64,000 bases of DNA from Agrobacterium tumefaciens (GCF_017726655.1 NZ_CP072309.1:1918501-1982500); one strand, 5' to 3'; positions 37,598 through 46,949 are shown, numbered from the stretch's first letter. Program-made: numbers and translations. The notes: generated from the sequence alone by a model not told the origin.

Positions 37598-37801
37598 TTA
37601 CCAGCCCTGACGGCCGTACCAGTCATCGATATCTTTCTTGGTACGGTCCTTTTCGTAGCCGTAGCGCTCCTGGATCTTGCCTTCAAGTTGTTCGCGCTTA
37701 CCGTTGATGACATCAAGATCATCATCAGTGAGTTTGCCCCACTGCTCCTTGACCTTGCCCTTCATCTGCTTCCAGTTGCCTTCAACGCGGTTCCAATCCA
37801 T
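37598..37801 (-). CDS. CsbD-family protein
   Basis: A 67-residue protein, MDWNRVEGNWKQMKGKVKEQ, then WGKLTDDDLDVINGKREQLEG and a C-terminal RYGYEKDRTKKDIDDWYGRQ helix, the classical CsbD pattern also seen in E. coli YjbJ. It is a small, abundant, hydrophilic stress protein of unknown mechanism. I chose the ATG at 37801 behind GGGAGAGCACCG; the frame extends further but without homology. A GGAAC-N18-TT motif upstream suggests control by the general stress sigma factor. Confidence 0.9.
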   Translation of the reverse strand: MDWNRVEGNWKQMKGKVKEQWGKLTDDDLDVINGKREQLEGKIQERYGYEKDRTKKDIDDWYGRQGW

Positions 37802-37835
37802 CGGTGCTCTCCCTTTTGTTGGTTTGCAGCCAGTA

Positions 37836-37860
37836 AATGTCTGAGCTTGAAACAGGTTCC
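37836..37860 (-). promoter_or_regulatory. Candidate RpoE2/EcfG-type stress promoter for the CsbD gene
   Basis: On the minus strand GGAAC (37860-37856) is separated by 18 bases from TT (37837-37836), matching the GGAAC-N18/19-TT consensus of the alphaproteobacterial general stress sigma factor. It lies 35 bases upstream of the start codon. Confidence 0.45.
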
Positions 37861-37977
37861 GTTCACACTGGCAGATATAAGTTGCCGCTAAAATGCCACG
37901 AAAACACCGCGATTCATTCAGCCACAGTTCACCCGGCGGAGCGCTAAATCGTGCCATCCCACAAGGAGGGAAATAAG

Positions 37978-38292
37978 ATGCGCAAGATGATACTCACCGC
38001 CGGACTGATTTTCGGCGCCCTGTTTGGCACCGGCGCAAATGCCATGCCTGTTGGCCAGCCGTCCACACCTTCGGCATCCCATGTCCAGACGGTGGATTAC
38101 GCCTGCGGACGCGGATTCCATCTGTCGCCGCGCGGTTATTGCCGCCCAAATGGTCCGCCGCGATATGAGCGTGGCTGGGACCGCCGTGACCGGTGGGAAG
38201 CGCGCCGGGAATGGCGGGAGCGCCAGGCCCGTCGTGAATGGCGTGAGAGAAGAGACTATCGCGACTACCGACGCGATTATTACAGATACTGA
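37978..38292 (+). CDS. Small secreted GCG-CRPN-type protein with Arg/Tyr-rich tail
   Basis: A 104-residue exported protein. Signal peptide (MRKMILTAGLIFGALFGTGANA), then a short ACGRGFHLSPRGYCRPN motif with two cysteines, recognised from many rhizobial proteins of unknown function, then a strongly charged tail of Arg, Glu, Asp, Trp and Tyr (repeats of REWRER and RDYR). AAGGAGGGAAATAAG precedes the ATG. Role unknown; such tails may interact with envelope polymers or nucleic acids. Confidence 0.8.
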   Translation: MRKMILTAGLIFGALFGTGANAMPVGQPSTPSASHVQTVDYACGRGFHLSPRGYCRPNGPPRYERGWDRRDRWEARREWRERQARREWRERRDYRDYRRDYYRY

Positions 38293-38300
38293 TCATGCGA

Positions 38301-38330
38301 GGCCCTCCCCATTCAGGAGGGCCTTTTCTT
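38301..38330 (+). terminator. Rho-independent terminator
   Basis: GGCCCTCC (38301-38308) and GGAGGGCC (38316-38323) form an 8-bp stem followed by TTTTCTTT. Confidence 0.92.
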
Positions 38331-38538
38331 TCTGCAACTATGCAGCTCGGCGAAAGAGCGTCCGTTGGAGTGTCACTGCTGGTTGGACAGGCTCGTATTT
38401 CCTGAAAAGCGGGAAAACTTAGGAGCGCCTCTCCGCGGGCGTCGTCCTTGCATCCGCGCTATGGACCGGCGGGTTGCCCTGAGGTGCGTTTGAGCTACTA
38501 TGCGCCCATGGCGAGGAGGCCATGTTACAGGAGGGTTC

Positions 38539-39528
38539 ATGATTTACCGGTCTTCAAAACGGCGCACAGTCTTGAAAATGGCCGCTGCTGCGGTTTCCTT
38601 TGGCATGCTGGGTGCTGCCGCGAGCGCGCAAGGCTTTCCCGATCGCACGATTACGCTGGTTGTTCCGTTTGCAGCGGGCGGCTCTACCGATGTTGTCGCG
38701 CGTGTTATCGCGCAGAAGATGGGTGATGAACTCGGCCAGCAGATCGTCGTCGAAAATGTCGCCGGTGCTGGCGGTAATCTCGGTGCCGACCGTGTCGCTC
38801 GCGCCGAACCTGACGGCTATACGATCCTGATGGGAACGGTGGCCACCCATGCGCTTAACCCGCTGATTCTCAAAACCAAACCATACGACCCGGAAAAAGA
38901 TTTCACCCCGGTTTCGCTGCTTGTGGTCGTCCCCAATGTGCTGGTCGTCAATCCGAAGCTCAACGTCAATAGCGTTGCCGAACTGATTGCGCTCTTGAAG
39001 GCCGAACCCGACAAGCACGCCTACGCTTCATCTGGGAATGGCACGCCGTTGCATCTTTCCGGTGAGTTATTCAAGAGCATGGCTGGCGTCACCATGCAGC
39101 ATGTTCCCTACAAGGGCGCAGGCCCGGCGCTCAACGATCTGCTCGGCAACCAGATTTCAATCATGTTCGACAATCTGCCGTCGTCATCGGGTCATATCAA
39201 ATCCGGCACGTTGCGGGCGCTGGGCGTCACGACCAGGGAGCGCGCCTCGTCGTTTCCGGATCTGCCGACGATCGCCGAGACGGTGCCCGGTTATGAAACC
39301 TACACCTGGAATGCACTCTTTGCGCCTGCCGGCACGCCGGCCGAGGTGGTCGACAAGTTGAATGCTGCGGCCAAGAAGGCGCTTGCCGATCCGGCGGTCG
39401 CCGCCCGCATGGCGGAATTCAGCGCCAAGATCGTCGCTTCTTCGCCGGATGAGCTGAAAACCCACGTTGCGGCGGAAATCGCCAAGTGGGGACCGGTGGT
39501 CAAGGACGCGAATGTGCAAATGGACTGA
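38539..39528 (+). CDS. Tripartite tricarboxylate transporter-type solute receptor (TctC/Bug family)
   Basis: A 329-residue periplasmic binding protein with a long signal peptide (cut after ASA near residue 30) and the Bug-family pattern: FPDRTITLVVPFAAGGSTDVVAR near 33-55, VVENVAGAGGNLGADRVARAEPDGYT, and HVPYKGAGPALNDLLGNQI. It binds an organic acid such as a carboxylate. AGGAGG lies six bases before the ATG at 38539. No TctA or TctB membrane partner is adjacent, so it is an orphan receptor here. Confidence 0.9.
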   Translation: MIYRSSKRRTVLKMAAAAVSFGMLGAAASAQGFPDRTITLVVPFAAGGSTDVVARVIAQKMGDELGQQIVVENVAGAGGNLGADRVARAEPDGYTILMGTVATHALNPLILKTKPYDPEKDFTPVSLLVVVPNVLVVNPKLNVNSVAELIALLKAEPDKHAYASSGNGTPLHLSGELFKSMAGVTMQHVPYKGAGPALNDLLGNQISIMFDNLPSSSGHIKSGTLRALGVTTRERASSFPDLPTIAETVPGYETYTWNALFAPAGTPAEVVDKLNAAAKKALADPAVAARMAEFSAKIVASSPDELKTHVAAEIAKWGPVVKDANVQMD

Positions 39529-39988
39529 CCGGTAACGACGGATCTCATCGCGATTTTCCGCCGCGCGTCCTGAAGGTTGCGGGCGGAAATGATGGCCTGA
39601 CATCAGCGTGGCCGATGTTCCCGTTGCATCGGCCACAGTTCATATCGTCGCACCCAGCCGGTGTGGCGTTTCAGCATCACTCACCAGCCGGTTGCAAAAA
39701 CCCGCTTGGCAAGCTTTGAGCGCTGAGTTAAAAATCTCGCTACCGCGTCAGATCGAACAAAGGGAGGCGTTGCATGACACCAGCATTCTTCGAAACCCTC
39801 CCGCAGGGAATGACCCGACACTAGGTCATATCCATTCGCGGCCCGCCATCGCGCGCCCGACATGCGGTTTTACTTTCCCCCATAGCCCGATTGATCTGAC
39901 GGGGTCACTTCGTCTCCCGCCCGGGCTGTGCCATCCAACTTCCGTTTTGAGGACCGGTCGCCGATTACAGGGCGCTGGGCTGGTAAAA
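39529..39988 (+). other. Intergenic region with a strong hairpin
   Basis: No supported gene in these 460 bases, although a frame joined to the downstream ABC transporter stays open. GTGGCCGATG (39608-39617) and CATCGGCCAC (39627-39636) form a perfect 10-bp stem with a 9-base loop 80 bases after the tctC-like stop; there is no T-run. The rest probably carries the exporter's promoter, which I cannot place. Confidence 0.5.
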
Positions 39989-41779
39989 ATGACTCGCAAG
40001 AAGCTCGATTTCCGCGCCGATGCTTATCGCAATGTGCTCGGCTTTGTTTTCAACCATTGGCGTCATCGGCCGTCGCTGGTGGGTTTCATCATCGTTCTGG
40101 TGATTGCCAGCACGCTGGCCGAAGTGATGGTGCCGGTCTTTTCCGGCCAGATTGTCGATGCCATTGCCGGTGGCAACGGGGCAGACGACGCGTTGCGCGC
40201 CTTCGTCATCGTGGTGGCGCTGGGGCTGGTGAGCGTTGTGCTGCGCTGGTTCATCTTCAACGGTATCATCCGGCTGACGCTGAAAACCATGGCGGATGTC
40301 GCCAATAATGGCTTCCACAAGGTGCAGCGTTTCTCCACCGACTGGCATGCCAACAGCTTTGCCGGTTCAACAGTGCGCAAGATCACCCGCGGCATGTGGG
40401 CGCTGGATTCGCTTAATGATCTGCTGCTCGTCGCGCTTTTGCCGTCCATCGTCATGCTGGTGGGCGCCACCATCGTGCTCGGCAGCTACTGGCCGGTCAT
40501 GGGCATGATCGTCGGTCTCGGATCGCTGATCTACATCGGCGTCACCGTTATGCTTTCCATGGGCTACGTATCGCCGGCGGCACGGCTGGCCAATGCCTGG
40601 GACACCAAACTCGGCGGGGCTCTGGCGGACGCGATCAGCTGCAACTCGGTGGTCAAGGCCTTTGGCGCGGAGGTCCGTGAGGAGGTCCGGCTCAACCATG
40701 TATTGGCGAAATGGGATAACCGCACGCGCAGGACATGGAAGCGTGGGACGCTGAACGGCACCATCCAGGGGTTCATGATGGTATCAATGCAGGCCGGCAT
40801 CCTCGGCACGGGTCTACTGATGTGGCGACAGGGGCTGGCCTCACCTGGCGACATCACCTTTGTGCTTGCGATGTTCTTCGTACTGCAAGGTTATCTTCGA
40901 GATGTCGGTCAGCATATCCGTAACCTGCAACGTGCCGTCAACGACATGGAAGAACTGGTGCTGTTGGACAAGATGCCGCTTGGAATCGAGGACAAGCCGG
41001 GTGCCGGCCCGATCAGGATCGGCAAGGGCGAAATCGTCTTCGACCATGTCACGTTCCAGTATGGAGCTCATCCGACACCGCTTTATGATGACTTCTCCGT
41101 CACCATCAAGCCGGGTGAAAGGGTGGGTCTGGTTGGTCACTCCGGTTCGGGCAAGACGACTTTCGTAAAGCTCATCCAGAGGCTTTACGACGTGAAGTCG
41201 GGCGAAATTCGCATCGACGGCCAGAACATAGCCGACGTGACGCAGTCGAGCCTGCGCGGCCAGATCGCCATCGTTCAGCAGGAACCTATCCTGTTCCACA
41301 GGACGCTTGCAGAAAACATCGCCTATGGCCGGCCGGGCGCGACGCGGCGGGAGATCGAGCAGGCGGCGAAACAGGCGAGCGCCCACGGCTTCATCATGTC
41401 CTTGCCCAAGGGCTATGAGACCATGGTGGGTGAACGCGGTGTCAAGCTGTCCGGCGGTGAGCGTCAGCGCGTGGCCATCGCCCGTGCTTTTCTGGCGGAT
41501 GCGCCGGTGCTGATACTCGACGAGGCCACGTCCAGCCTCGACAGCGAAAGCGAAGTGCAGATCCAGCAGGCGATGGAACGCCTGATGGTCGGTCGCACCA
41601 CGCTCGTCATCGCCCATCGGCTTTCCACGGTCAGGGCGCTGGATCGGCTTTTGGTGTTCGACAAGGGCAGCATCGTTGAGGAGGGCGATCATCAGGCTCT
41701 CATCCGTCTCAGCGATGGTATCTATCGGCGGCTGTTCGAACGGCAGGCACTGGAACTCACCAAGGGTCTTGTGGCCTGA
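39989..41779 (+). CDS. ABC exporter, fused membrane and ATPase domains (MsbA-like)
   Basis: A 596-residue half-transporter: six membrane helices in residues ~20-320 (e.g. SLVGFIIVLVIASTLAEVMVPVF) and a C-terminal ATPase with Walker A GHSGSGKTT, signature LSGGERQRVAIARAF and Walker B VLILDEATSSLD. It would act as a homodimer or pair with another half-transporter to export lipid, drug or peptide. I chose the ATG at 39989 (MTRKKLDFRADAYRNVLGF), because the open frame upstream has no family similarity, but its ribosome site is weak (GGTAAAA). Followed by two hairpins. Confidence 0.85.
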   Translation: MTRKKLDFRADAYRNVLGFVFNHWRHRPSLVGFIIVLVIASTLAEVMVPVFSGQIVDAIAGGNGADDALRAFVIVVALGLVSVVLRWFIFNGIIRLTLKTMADVANNGFHKVQRFSTDWHANSFAGSTVRKITRGMWALDSLNDLLLVALLPSIVMLVGATIVLGSYWPVMGMIVGLGSLIYIGVTVMLSMGYVSPAARLANAWDTKLGGALADAISCNSVVKAFGAEVREEVRLNHVLAKWDNRTRRTWKRGTLNGTIQGFMMVSMQAGILGTGLLMWRQGLASPGDITFVLAMFFVLQGYLRDVGQHIRNLQRAVNDMEELVLLDKMPLGIEDKPGAGPIRIGKGEIVFDHVTFQYGAHPTPLYDDFSVTIKPGERVGLVGHSGSGKTTFVKLIQRLYDVKSGEIRIDGQNIADVTQSSLRGQIAIVQQEPILFHRTLAENIAYGRPGATRREIEQAAKQASAHGFIMSLPKGYETMVGERGVKLSGGERQRVAIARAFLADAPVLILDEATSSLDSESEVQIQQAMERLMVGRTTLVIAHRLSTVRALDRLLVFDKGSIVEEGDHQALIRLSDGIYRRLFERQALELTKGLVA

Positions 41780-41787
41780 AAACAAAT

Positions 41788-41814
41788 GGATACGCCGGAG
41801 CGCCCGGCGTATCC
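41788..41814 (+). repeat. Perfect hairpin after the ABC exporter gene
   Basis: GGATACGCCG (41788-41797) and CGGCGTATCC (41805-41814) form a 10-bp stem, 8 bases after the stop and 18 bases before a U-tract terminator. Confidence 0.6.
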
Positions 41815-41831
41815 TTACCCCGCCCAGCTAT

Positions 41832-41858
41832 CGGCGCCACGAAGGTGCCGCTTTTTTT
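41832..41858 (+). terminator. Rho-independent terminator before the ABC-F gene
   Basis: CGGCGCC (41832-41838) and GGTGCCG (41844-41850) pair with one G-T wobble, followed by seven T residues (41852-41858). Confidence 0.85.
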
Positions 41859-41890
41859 GCTTAGGACACATTGTCCGCAACACAAACAGG

Positions 41891-41902
41891 ATGGTGCACC
41901 AT
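41891..41902. promoter_or_regulatory. 12-bp perfect palindrome upstream of the ABC-F gene
   Basis: ATGGTGCACCAT is self-complementary and sits 57 bases before the ABC-F start. A second small repeat, GGACA-CAT-TGTCC, lies at 41864-41876. Either may be an operator or leader structure. Confidence 0.4.
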
Positions 41903-41958
41903 GGATTTCCACCTGATCACAAAGCCGCAACGCCTTGTCATCCGGAGAACCCATATCC

Positions 41959-43545
41959 ATGCCGCATTCCATCACGCTTTCGGACCTGTCGTGGTCGACA
42001 CCTGACGGTCATCCGCTCTTTTCTAACATCAATCTTCGCTTCGGACCCGAACGCACCGGCCTCGTCGGGCGCAACGGCGTCGGCAAGACGACGCTTCTCA
42101 AATTGATCGCCGGAGAGCTGACGCCGTCCGCAGGCACAGTTTCCGTATCGGGCAGCGTCAATCTTCTGCGCCAGAGCGTGCAGGTCGTCTCCGACGAGAC
42201 CGTCGCCGACCTGTTTGGAGCGCGCGACACGCTGGACGTGCTTGCCCGTGCGCAGGCGGGAACGGCCACTCTGGAAGCGCTTGAAGACATCGACTGGATG
42301 CTGGAGGAGAAAATTGCCGGGGCGCTCGCGCAGGTCGGGTTGGACGCCTTGCCCACCACGCCGCTTTCGGCTTTATCGGGCGGCCAGCGCACGCGGGTCG
42401 CACTTGCTGCTCAAATCCATGCTGCGCCGGATTTCCTGATCCTCGATGAACCGACCAACAATCTCGACCGGGACGGGCGCATTTTCGTTGCCGATTTTCT
42501 GGCGGGCTGGCGCGGCGGAGCGATCGTCGTCAGTCATGATCGGGGGCTTCTCGAAACCCTCGACGCGATTATGGAGATGACGACGCTCGGCGCTTCCCGC
42601 TACGGTGGTAACTGGAGCCGCTACCGCGCACAAAAAGCGCTGGAGCTGGCCGCCGCCGAACAGGACTTCGCGAATGCGGAAAAGCGTCTGTCCGAGGTAA
42701 AGCGCCGGTCGCAGGAAGCCCTGGAGCGCAAGGCGCGGCGTGACAGCAGGGGTGCTGCGAAGGCGGCGCGCGGAGATATGCCCGGCATTGTTGCCGGCGC
42801 GATGAAAAGGCGGGCCGAAAAAACAAGCGGCGGTAACGCCAACCTCGCCGGCCGTCTGGCAGCCTCGGCAACGGACGATCTGATTGCGGCGCGGGAGCGG
42901 ATCGAAATCCTGCAGTCTGTCAGCGTCACTTTGCCGTCGAGTGGGCTACATGCGACAAAAATGGTGCTCCGATTGCAGAACCTGACCGCAGGCTATGAGG
43001 CCCAACAACCCCTGCTTCGCGATCTCTCCTTTGAGATCATCGGGCCGCAGCGCGTTGCCGTGACTGGCCCCAATGGATCGGGGAAAACAACGCTGCTTTC
43101 AGTCATCACGGGTAAGTTGCCGCCGTTCGCTGGAGCCGTGGATGTCGGCGTCAAAGCCGTATTTCTCGATCAGCAGGTCAGTCTGCTGGATGCAACCCTG
43201 TCCATCCGCGACAATTTCATGCGGCTCAATCCGCAGGCAGGTGACAACGCCTGCCGGGCGGCACTTGCGCGCTTCATGTTCCGCGCGGATGCTGCTTTGC
43301 AGATCGCTGGAACACTCTCGGGCGGGCAGATGCTGCGGGCCGGGCTCGCCTGTGTTCTGGGCGGCATTGAGCCTCCGCAGCTGTTGATCCTGGACGAGCC
43401 GACGAACCACCTTGATATCGATTCCATTGCCGCCGTGGAGGCCGGCTTGCGCGCCTATGACGGCGCGTTGCTGGTCGTCAGCCACGACGAGGCATTTCTT
43501 GCGGAGATCGGTATCGAGCGTCGGCTGGTACTGGGCTTGGGCTGA
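41959..43545 (+). CDS. ABC-F family ATPase
   Basis: The 528-residue cytoplasmic protein has two ABC ATPase domains and no membrane domain: first with GRNGVGKTT, LSGGQRTRVALAAQ and FLILDEPTNNLD, second with GPNGSGKTT, LSGGQMLRAGLAC and LLILDEPTNHLD. The linker at about 220-330 is charged and helical (RRSQEALERKARRDSRGA), as in translation-acting ABC-F factors. Such proteins bind the ribosomal E site and modulate translation or antibiotic protection. The ATG at 41959 has CGGAGA at an unusually long 10-11 base spacing. Confidence 0.88.
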   Translation: MPHSITLSDLSWSTPDGHPLFSNINLRFGPERTGLVGRNGVGKTTLLKLIAGELTPSAGTVSVSGSVNLLRQSVQVVSDETVADLFGARDTLDVLARAQAGTATLEALEDIDWMLEEKIAGALAQVGLDALPTTPLSALSGGQRTRVALAAQIHAAPDFLILDEPTNNLDRDGRIFVADFLAGWRGGAIVVSHDRGLLETLDAIMEMTTLGASRYGGNWSRYRAQKALELAAAEQDFANAEKRLSEVKRRSQEALERKARRDSRGAAKAARGDMPGIVAGAMKRRAEKTSGGNANLAGRLAASATDDLIAARERIEILQSVSVTLPSSGLHATKMVLRLQNLTAGYEAQQPLLRDLSFEIIGPQRVAVTGPNGSGKTTLLSVITGKLPPFAGAVDVGVKAVFLDQQVSLLDATLSIRDNFMRLNPQAGDNACRAALARFMFRADAALQIAGTLSGGQMLRAGLACVLGGIEPPQLLILDEPTNHLDIDSIAAVEAGLRAYDGALLVVSHDEAFLAEIGIERRLVLGLG

Positions 43546-43563
43546 TTACATCGAAGCCGGCGC

Positions 43564-44514
43564 TCAGTAGTTTACGGTGACCACGACCGTGTCGGCATAG
43601 TTGCCAGGGGCCGGCGTGTTCTGCGCCGGCACGCGCCCGTAGACCGTCAGGCTCTGCAGGCTACCCGTTCCCGTTCCGGCGGCTATCTGGCCCGCGGCGC
43701 TACCCCAGACATTGGTGCGGCCCGCATCACGGTAAAGACCGTAGGTAACGGATGCCGCGCCCTGAACCATCTTGCGTGCGGCAGGCGGACTGTTACTGAG
43801 GCCTCCATTCAAAGCCACGCTGTAGCTTAGATTGCTGGTGCAGGTCAGATTGATCGCCCCGGTCGCATCCACTGCTGTGTTGAGCACGCCGTGACTTCCG
43901 AAATTGATGTTGTTTGCTGAGACGATGCATGTCGGCGCGACGGCGGCAGTTACGTTGAACGGAACCTGGGTGGCATTCTGGGTGACAGACGAGCAGCTTG
44001 GTGCGAGAAGCGTGTAGCTTTCGTAGGTGAAACTCGTTTCCGCGCCGGCAAAACTGGAGAGATATGCGCCTCGCGCCGCTGCGGACTGACCGGCATTGAT
44101 CCGGCCATACAGGGTGCGGGTCGTGGTGTTGACAAGAAGCGGCAAGGCCAGGTCGATTGGTGGAGGAGATCCGAGTGCCGGTTGTGTGACCGATCCCCAG
44201 GTCGTCGTGCGCGCAGAATTCTGGTACAACTGGTAATTGAGGATATTGCTTCCCTGCAGCATCCGGCGGACACCGCCCGATTGTCCGCCGCTTCCCGCAT
44301 TGATGTTCGGACAGATGCGAACGGAAAGCGCCAGAGAAAGCGGATTATTGCAGGTCACCGAAAGGGTAGCCGTCGTGTCAACGGCAGCGCCCCCTGCGAG
44401 ATTGACGAAGCCGAAATTCATGTCCGACATGCTGAAAGTACAGGTTTGCGCCAGAACGGGCGCCGCCGAAAGAACGGCTGTAATTGCAATGGCAACGCGG
44501 ATAAGACGCCTCAT
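43564..44514 (-). CDS. Two-domain SCPU pilin, probable tip subunit of an archaic pilus
   Basis: A 316-residue exported protein: signal peptide ending VLAQ (about residue 23), then two tandem spore coat U (SCPU) domains, each with the TCTF/PTCIVS start, the NFGxxx core and a terminal GxYxDTVxVTVNY-type strand (second domain ends YADTVVVTVNY). The first domain ends near residue 170. Double-domain subunits usually form the tip of archaic chaperone-usher pili such as Csu. Its start overlaps the usher stop as ATGA, so it is translated from the same mRNA. Confidence 0.82.
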   Translation of the reverse strand: MRRLIRVAIAITAVLSAAPVLAQTCTFSMSDMNFGFVNLAGGAAVDTTATLSVTCNNPLSLALSVRICPNINAGSGGQSGGVRRMLQGSNILNYQLYQNSARTTTWGSVTQPALGSPPPIDLALPLLVNTTTRTLYGRINAGQSAAARGAYLSSFAGAETSFTYESYTLLAPSCSSVTQNATQVPFNVTAAVAPTCIVSANNINFGSHGVLNTAVDATGAINLTCTSNLSYSVALNGGLSNSPPAARKMVQGAASVTYGLYRDAGRTNVWGSAAGQIAAGTGTGSLQSLTVYGRVPAQNTPAPGNYADTVVVTVNY

Positions 44515-46949
44515 TGAATGCTCCTGCACGTGGTTTCGAACGTTGCGCGCGTCTGGCTGTCCTGGGAGACCGTGATCTGCGCTTCGCATTCACCTTTTGT
44601 CGGCTGGGTGATGTGAAGCCTGTGCGTCGCGCCGATGTCGTCGAGATAAGCCTGTCCGTCATAACCGACGACGAAATCGCGCTTGCCGTCTATTGTCCCG
44701 GTCGACCCGGTTTCGATGAAGTCGCCGTTCTCGTTTTTCAGTGTCACCAGCGCCACCTGTCCTTCGGTTTCCACCTTGAAATTGACAACGGCGCCAGCAC
44801 GTTCAGTAGGCCTGACCATCTGCTTGGTGTGGTCGATGCGAGCATCAACGGGCAAGTTGCTGGGATCGAGCGTGATATTGTTGAGGTCATAGGAGCGCAG
44901 ATTGGGCAGCAATATCTTGCCGCGCCGGTTCGTCTGGCCGATCGGGCGGTTTTCAAGCATGATATCGACACCGGGTGCACCCGCATCGACAACCGCGAAG
45001 GCATCATCGATGCGGTTGCCGAAGAAGACGTCGCCCCCGGCGAGTGCGATCGACCCTTCGATTTGCGCATAGGCCTGTGTCGTGTTGTTGAACTTGTCAA
45101 CGCCGGCAGAGACGCGGGCAGCGCTGCCGCGATAGCTGCCCGAGGCCGAGGCGATGTCGTTGGCACCAAGCCCGCCGCGCAGCCGCCAGCCATAACTCCC
45201 CTCCGCATGTTCCTCCGATTTCACGGCCTCGGCCGTCAGCGAATACCCATCGGCATTGGAGGACATGCCGGTTGAGGCCGACACGCCACCGCCGAATGAC
45301 CAGGAGAGGCCGGCGAAAATGCCGTAGGAATTACTGTCCTCCAAATCCTTGTAGGCCGTGACGAAAATATTGCCGCTTTCGCCAAAGGGCCGCGTTGCGG
45401 AGAGACCGAGGAGGCGGGATCGGCGCTCGTCGAATGTTTCAAGCTGGGTGTAGGAAAAGTTCAGGCTGGTCTCGTCGAAGCCGAGTTGTGTTGACACGGA
45501 AATCTGGTCGAGCGACCGCGGCGGCCGGACGCTCAGAAGCCCGGAAGCAAATTGATTTTTTGAGTTGTTGGAAGAGACGGATGCCATGTCATTGTAATCG
45601 CCGAAAGCCCGTTGCGATCGCGCGTTGATCCGCACGCCAAGCAGTTCGGCTTCGACACTTGCCGAAAGGTGATAGCCGCTTTCGTCGCCGAAGTGGCTGG
45701 ATGCGGCGGAAAGGGCCGCCAGTCCATGGGATCCGAGTGTGAAGATCCCGCCCAGGCCGACATTATAAAAATCGTCGCCACCTTCTGCATGGCCTTCCAC
45801 CGTCAGCCCATCCGATACGCCGTAGCGCACCGTCGCTGACCCCAGCAGCCGGTCGTCATAATCGAAGGAGGAAGTTCCGTAGTTGCGCCGGGCAAAACCG
45901 ACTTCGGCAGAGAAATCGATGAGACCCTTGGTCAGCAAATCCGGCGACGTGTAAAACGGGGTTTCCGAAACGGTTTCCCGTCCCAGCGCATCTCTCACCA
46001 CCAGCCTTGCATTGCCCACGCCGCTGATGACCGGGAGGTTGGTGATGGAAAAGGGGCCTTCCGTCACATCCTGCGACAGGCGTCGGATATTGTTGACGTA
46101 GACATCGACAGTGGATGGCACGGCCGCCGAGCCCGCAAATTCCGGCATGGGCATCGTGACCATATCGGGCCTCAGCTCGAAGTTCCGGCGAATCTGAAAT
46201 CCGCCCAAACGCGTTGGGCGTGTCCAGCTCAGCCCGCCGGTAATCAGGTCGCCGGCGCGGTAGCTGGTGAGTGTTTCCTCGTCCGAATAGCTCCAGGTGG
46301 TATCTAGGCGCTGCGTGTCGAATTCAGACTGGCGCGATGTGCTGAGGACGTGCGACGAGGACAGCACGCCGAGTGGGCCGAAGGCGCGGCTTTCCAAAAG
46401 CGCTGAAATGCCGTTGAAGTCCGCGAGATCGGACCATTTATTGCCGCCGGAGGCGCCGTAAATCGTGTAGTTCACCAGACCTCCAAAATCGCTTCTGGCT
46501 TTCTCCTGCGTTTCGTCATCCTCCTCCGCCGCCGCTTTTCCGGATGCGTCGATGACCTTGCTTGCCCGCGCTGTCATCGGCAGGCTAAAATGCATGGACT
46601 GTGTACTGCTGTCATAACGCGCCACGACCTCGGGCAGCATGGAGATATCAATCCATCCATCGTCGCCGATGGCGTTTTCGACCGGGGAGATCCCAATATT
46701 GGTCAGCTGTTGCGGCTCGATGAGAAACGATCCGGCGGCGTTTTGACGAAAAGTGGCGATCATGTTTGTCGATACATCGTTGATGTAGACTTCGAGTTGC
46801 AGCTGTCCGGCCTCGTTTGCGGCAACAGAGGTCGGCTGTGCCGCAGGAGGTATGTCCTGCGCCACGGAGAGACTGCTCGATGAAATGACCGTCAGGGCGG
46901 CAATCGTCAAAACGGCAAGGTCAGCCGCCCGAAACGCGCGCCGTCGCAT
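44511..46949 (-). CDS. Outer-membrane fimbrial usher (FimD/PapC family)
   Basis: An 812-residue usher. After a signal peptide (cut near SVAQ, residue 30) come an N-terminal periplasmic domain (LQLEVYINDVSTNMIATFRQ), a ~24-strand barrel, a middle plug region (PEFAGSAAVPSTVDVYVNNIRR, residues ~270-350) and C-terminal domains with GRGKILLPNLRSYDLNNITLDPSNLP-like strands. It secretes and polymerises the pilins. The gene overlaps the chaperone gene by 29 bases. Length is typical for the archaic family, in which ushers are slightly short. Confidence 0.92.
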   Translation of the reverse strand: MRRRAFRAADLAVLTIAALTVISSSSLSVAQDIPPAAQPTSVAANEAGQLQLEVYINDVSTNMIATFRQNAAGSFLIEPQQLTNIGISPVENAIGDDGWIDISMLPEVVARYDSSTQSMHFSLPMTARASKVIDASGKAAAEEDDETQEKARSDFGGLVNYTIYGASGGNKWSDLADFNGISALLESRAFGPLGVLSSSHVLSTSRQSEFDTQRLDTTWSYSDEETLTSYRAGDLITGGLSWTRPTRLGGFQIRRNFELRPDMVTMPMPEFAGSAAVPSTVDVYVNNIRRLSQDVTEGPFSITNLPVISGVGNARLVVRDALGRETVSETPFYTSPDLLTKGLIDFSAEVGFARRNYGTSSFDYDDRLLGSATVRYGVSDGLTVEGHAEGGDDFYNVGLGGIFTLGSHGLAALSAASSHFGDESGYHLSASVEAELLGVRINARSQRAFGDYNDMASVSSNNSKNQFASGLLSVRPPRSLDQISVSTQLGFDETSLNFSYTQLETFDERRSRLLGLSATRPFGESGNIFVTAYKDLEDSNSYGIFAGLSWSFGGGVSASTGMSSNADGYSLTAEAVKSEEHAEGSYGWRLRGGLGANDIASASGSYRGSAARVSAGVDKFNNTTQAYAQIEGSIALAGGDVFFGNRIDDAFAVVDAGAPGVDIMLENRPIGQTNRRGKILLPNLRSYDLNNITLDPSNLPVDARIDHTKQMVRPTERAGAVVNFKVETEGQVALVTLKNENGDFIETGSTGTIDGKRDFVVGYDGQAYLDDIGATHRLHITQPTKGECEAQITVSQDSQTRATFETTCRSIQ

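Noticed and set aside
39608..39988. Long N-terminal extension of the ABC exporter
   Set aside because: No membrane or domain pattern, and the extension crosses a perfect hairpin; the family N-terminus begins at MTRKKLDF.
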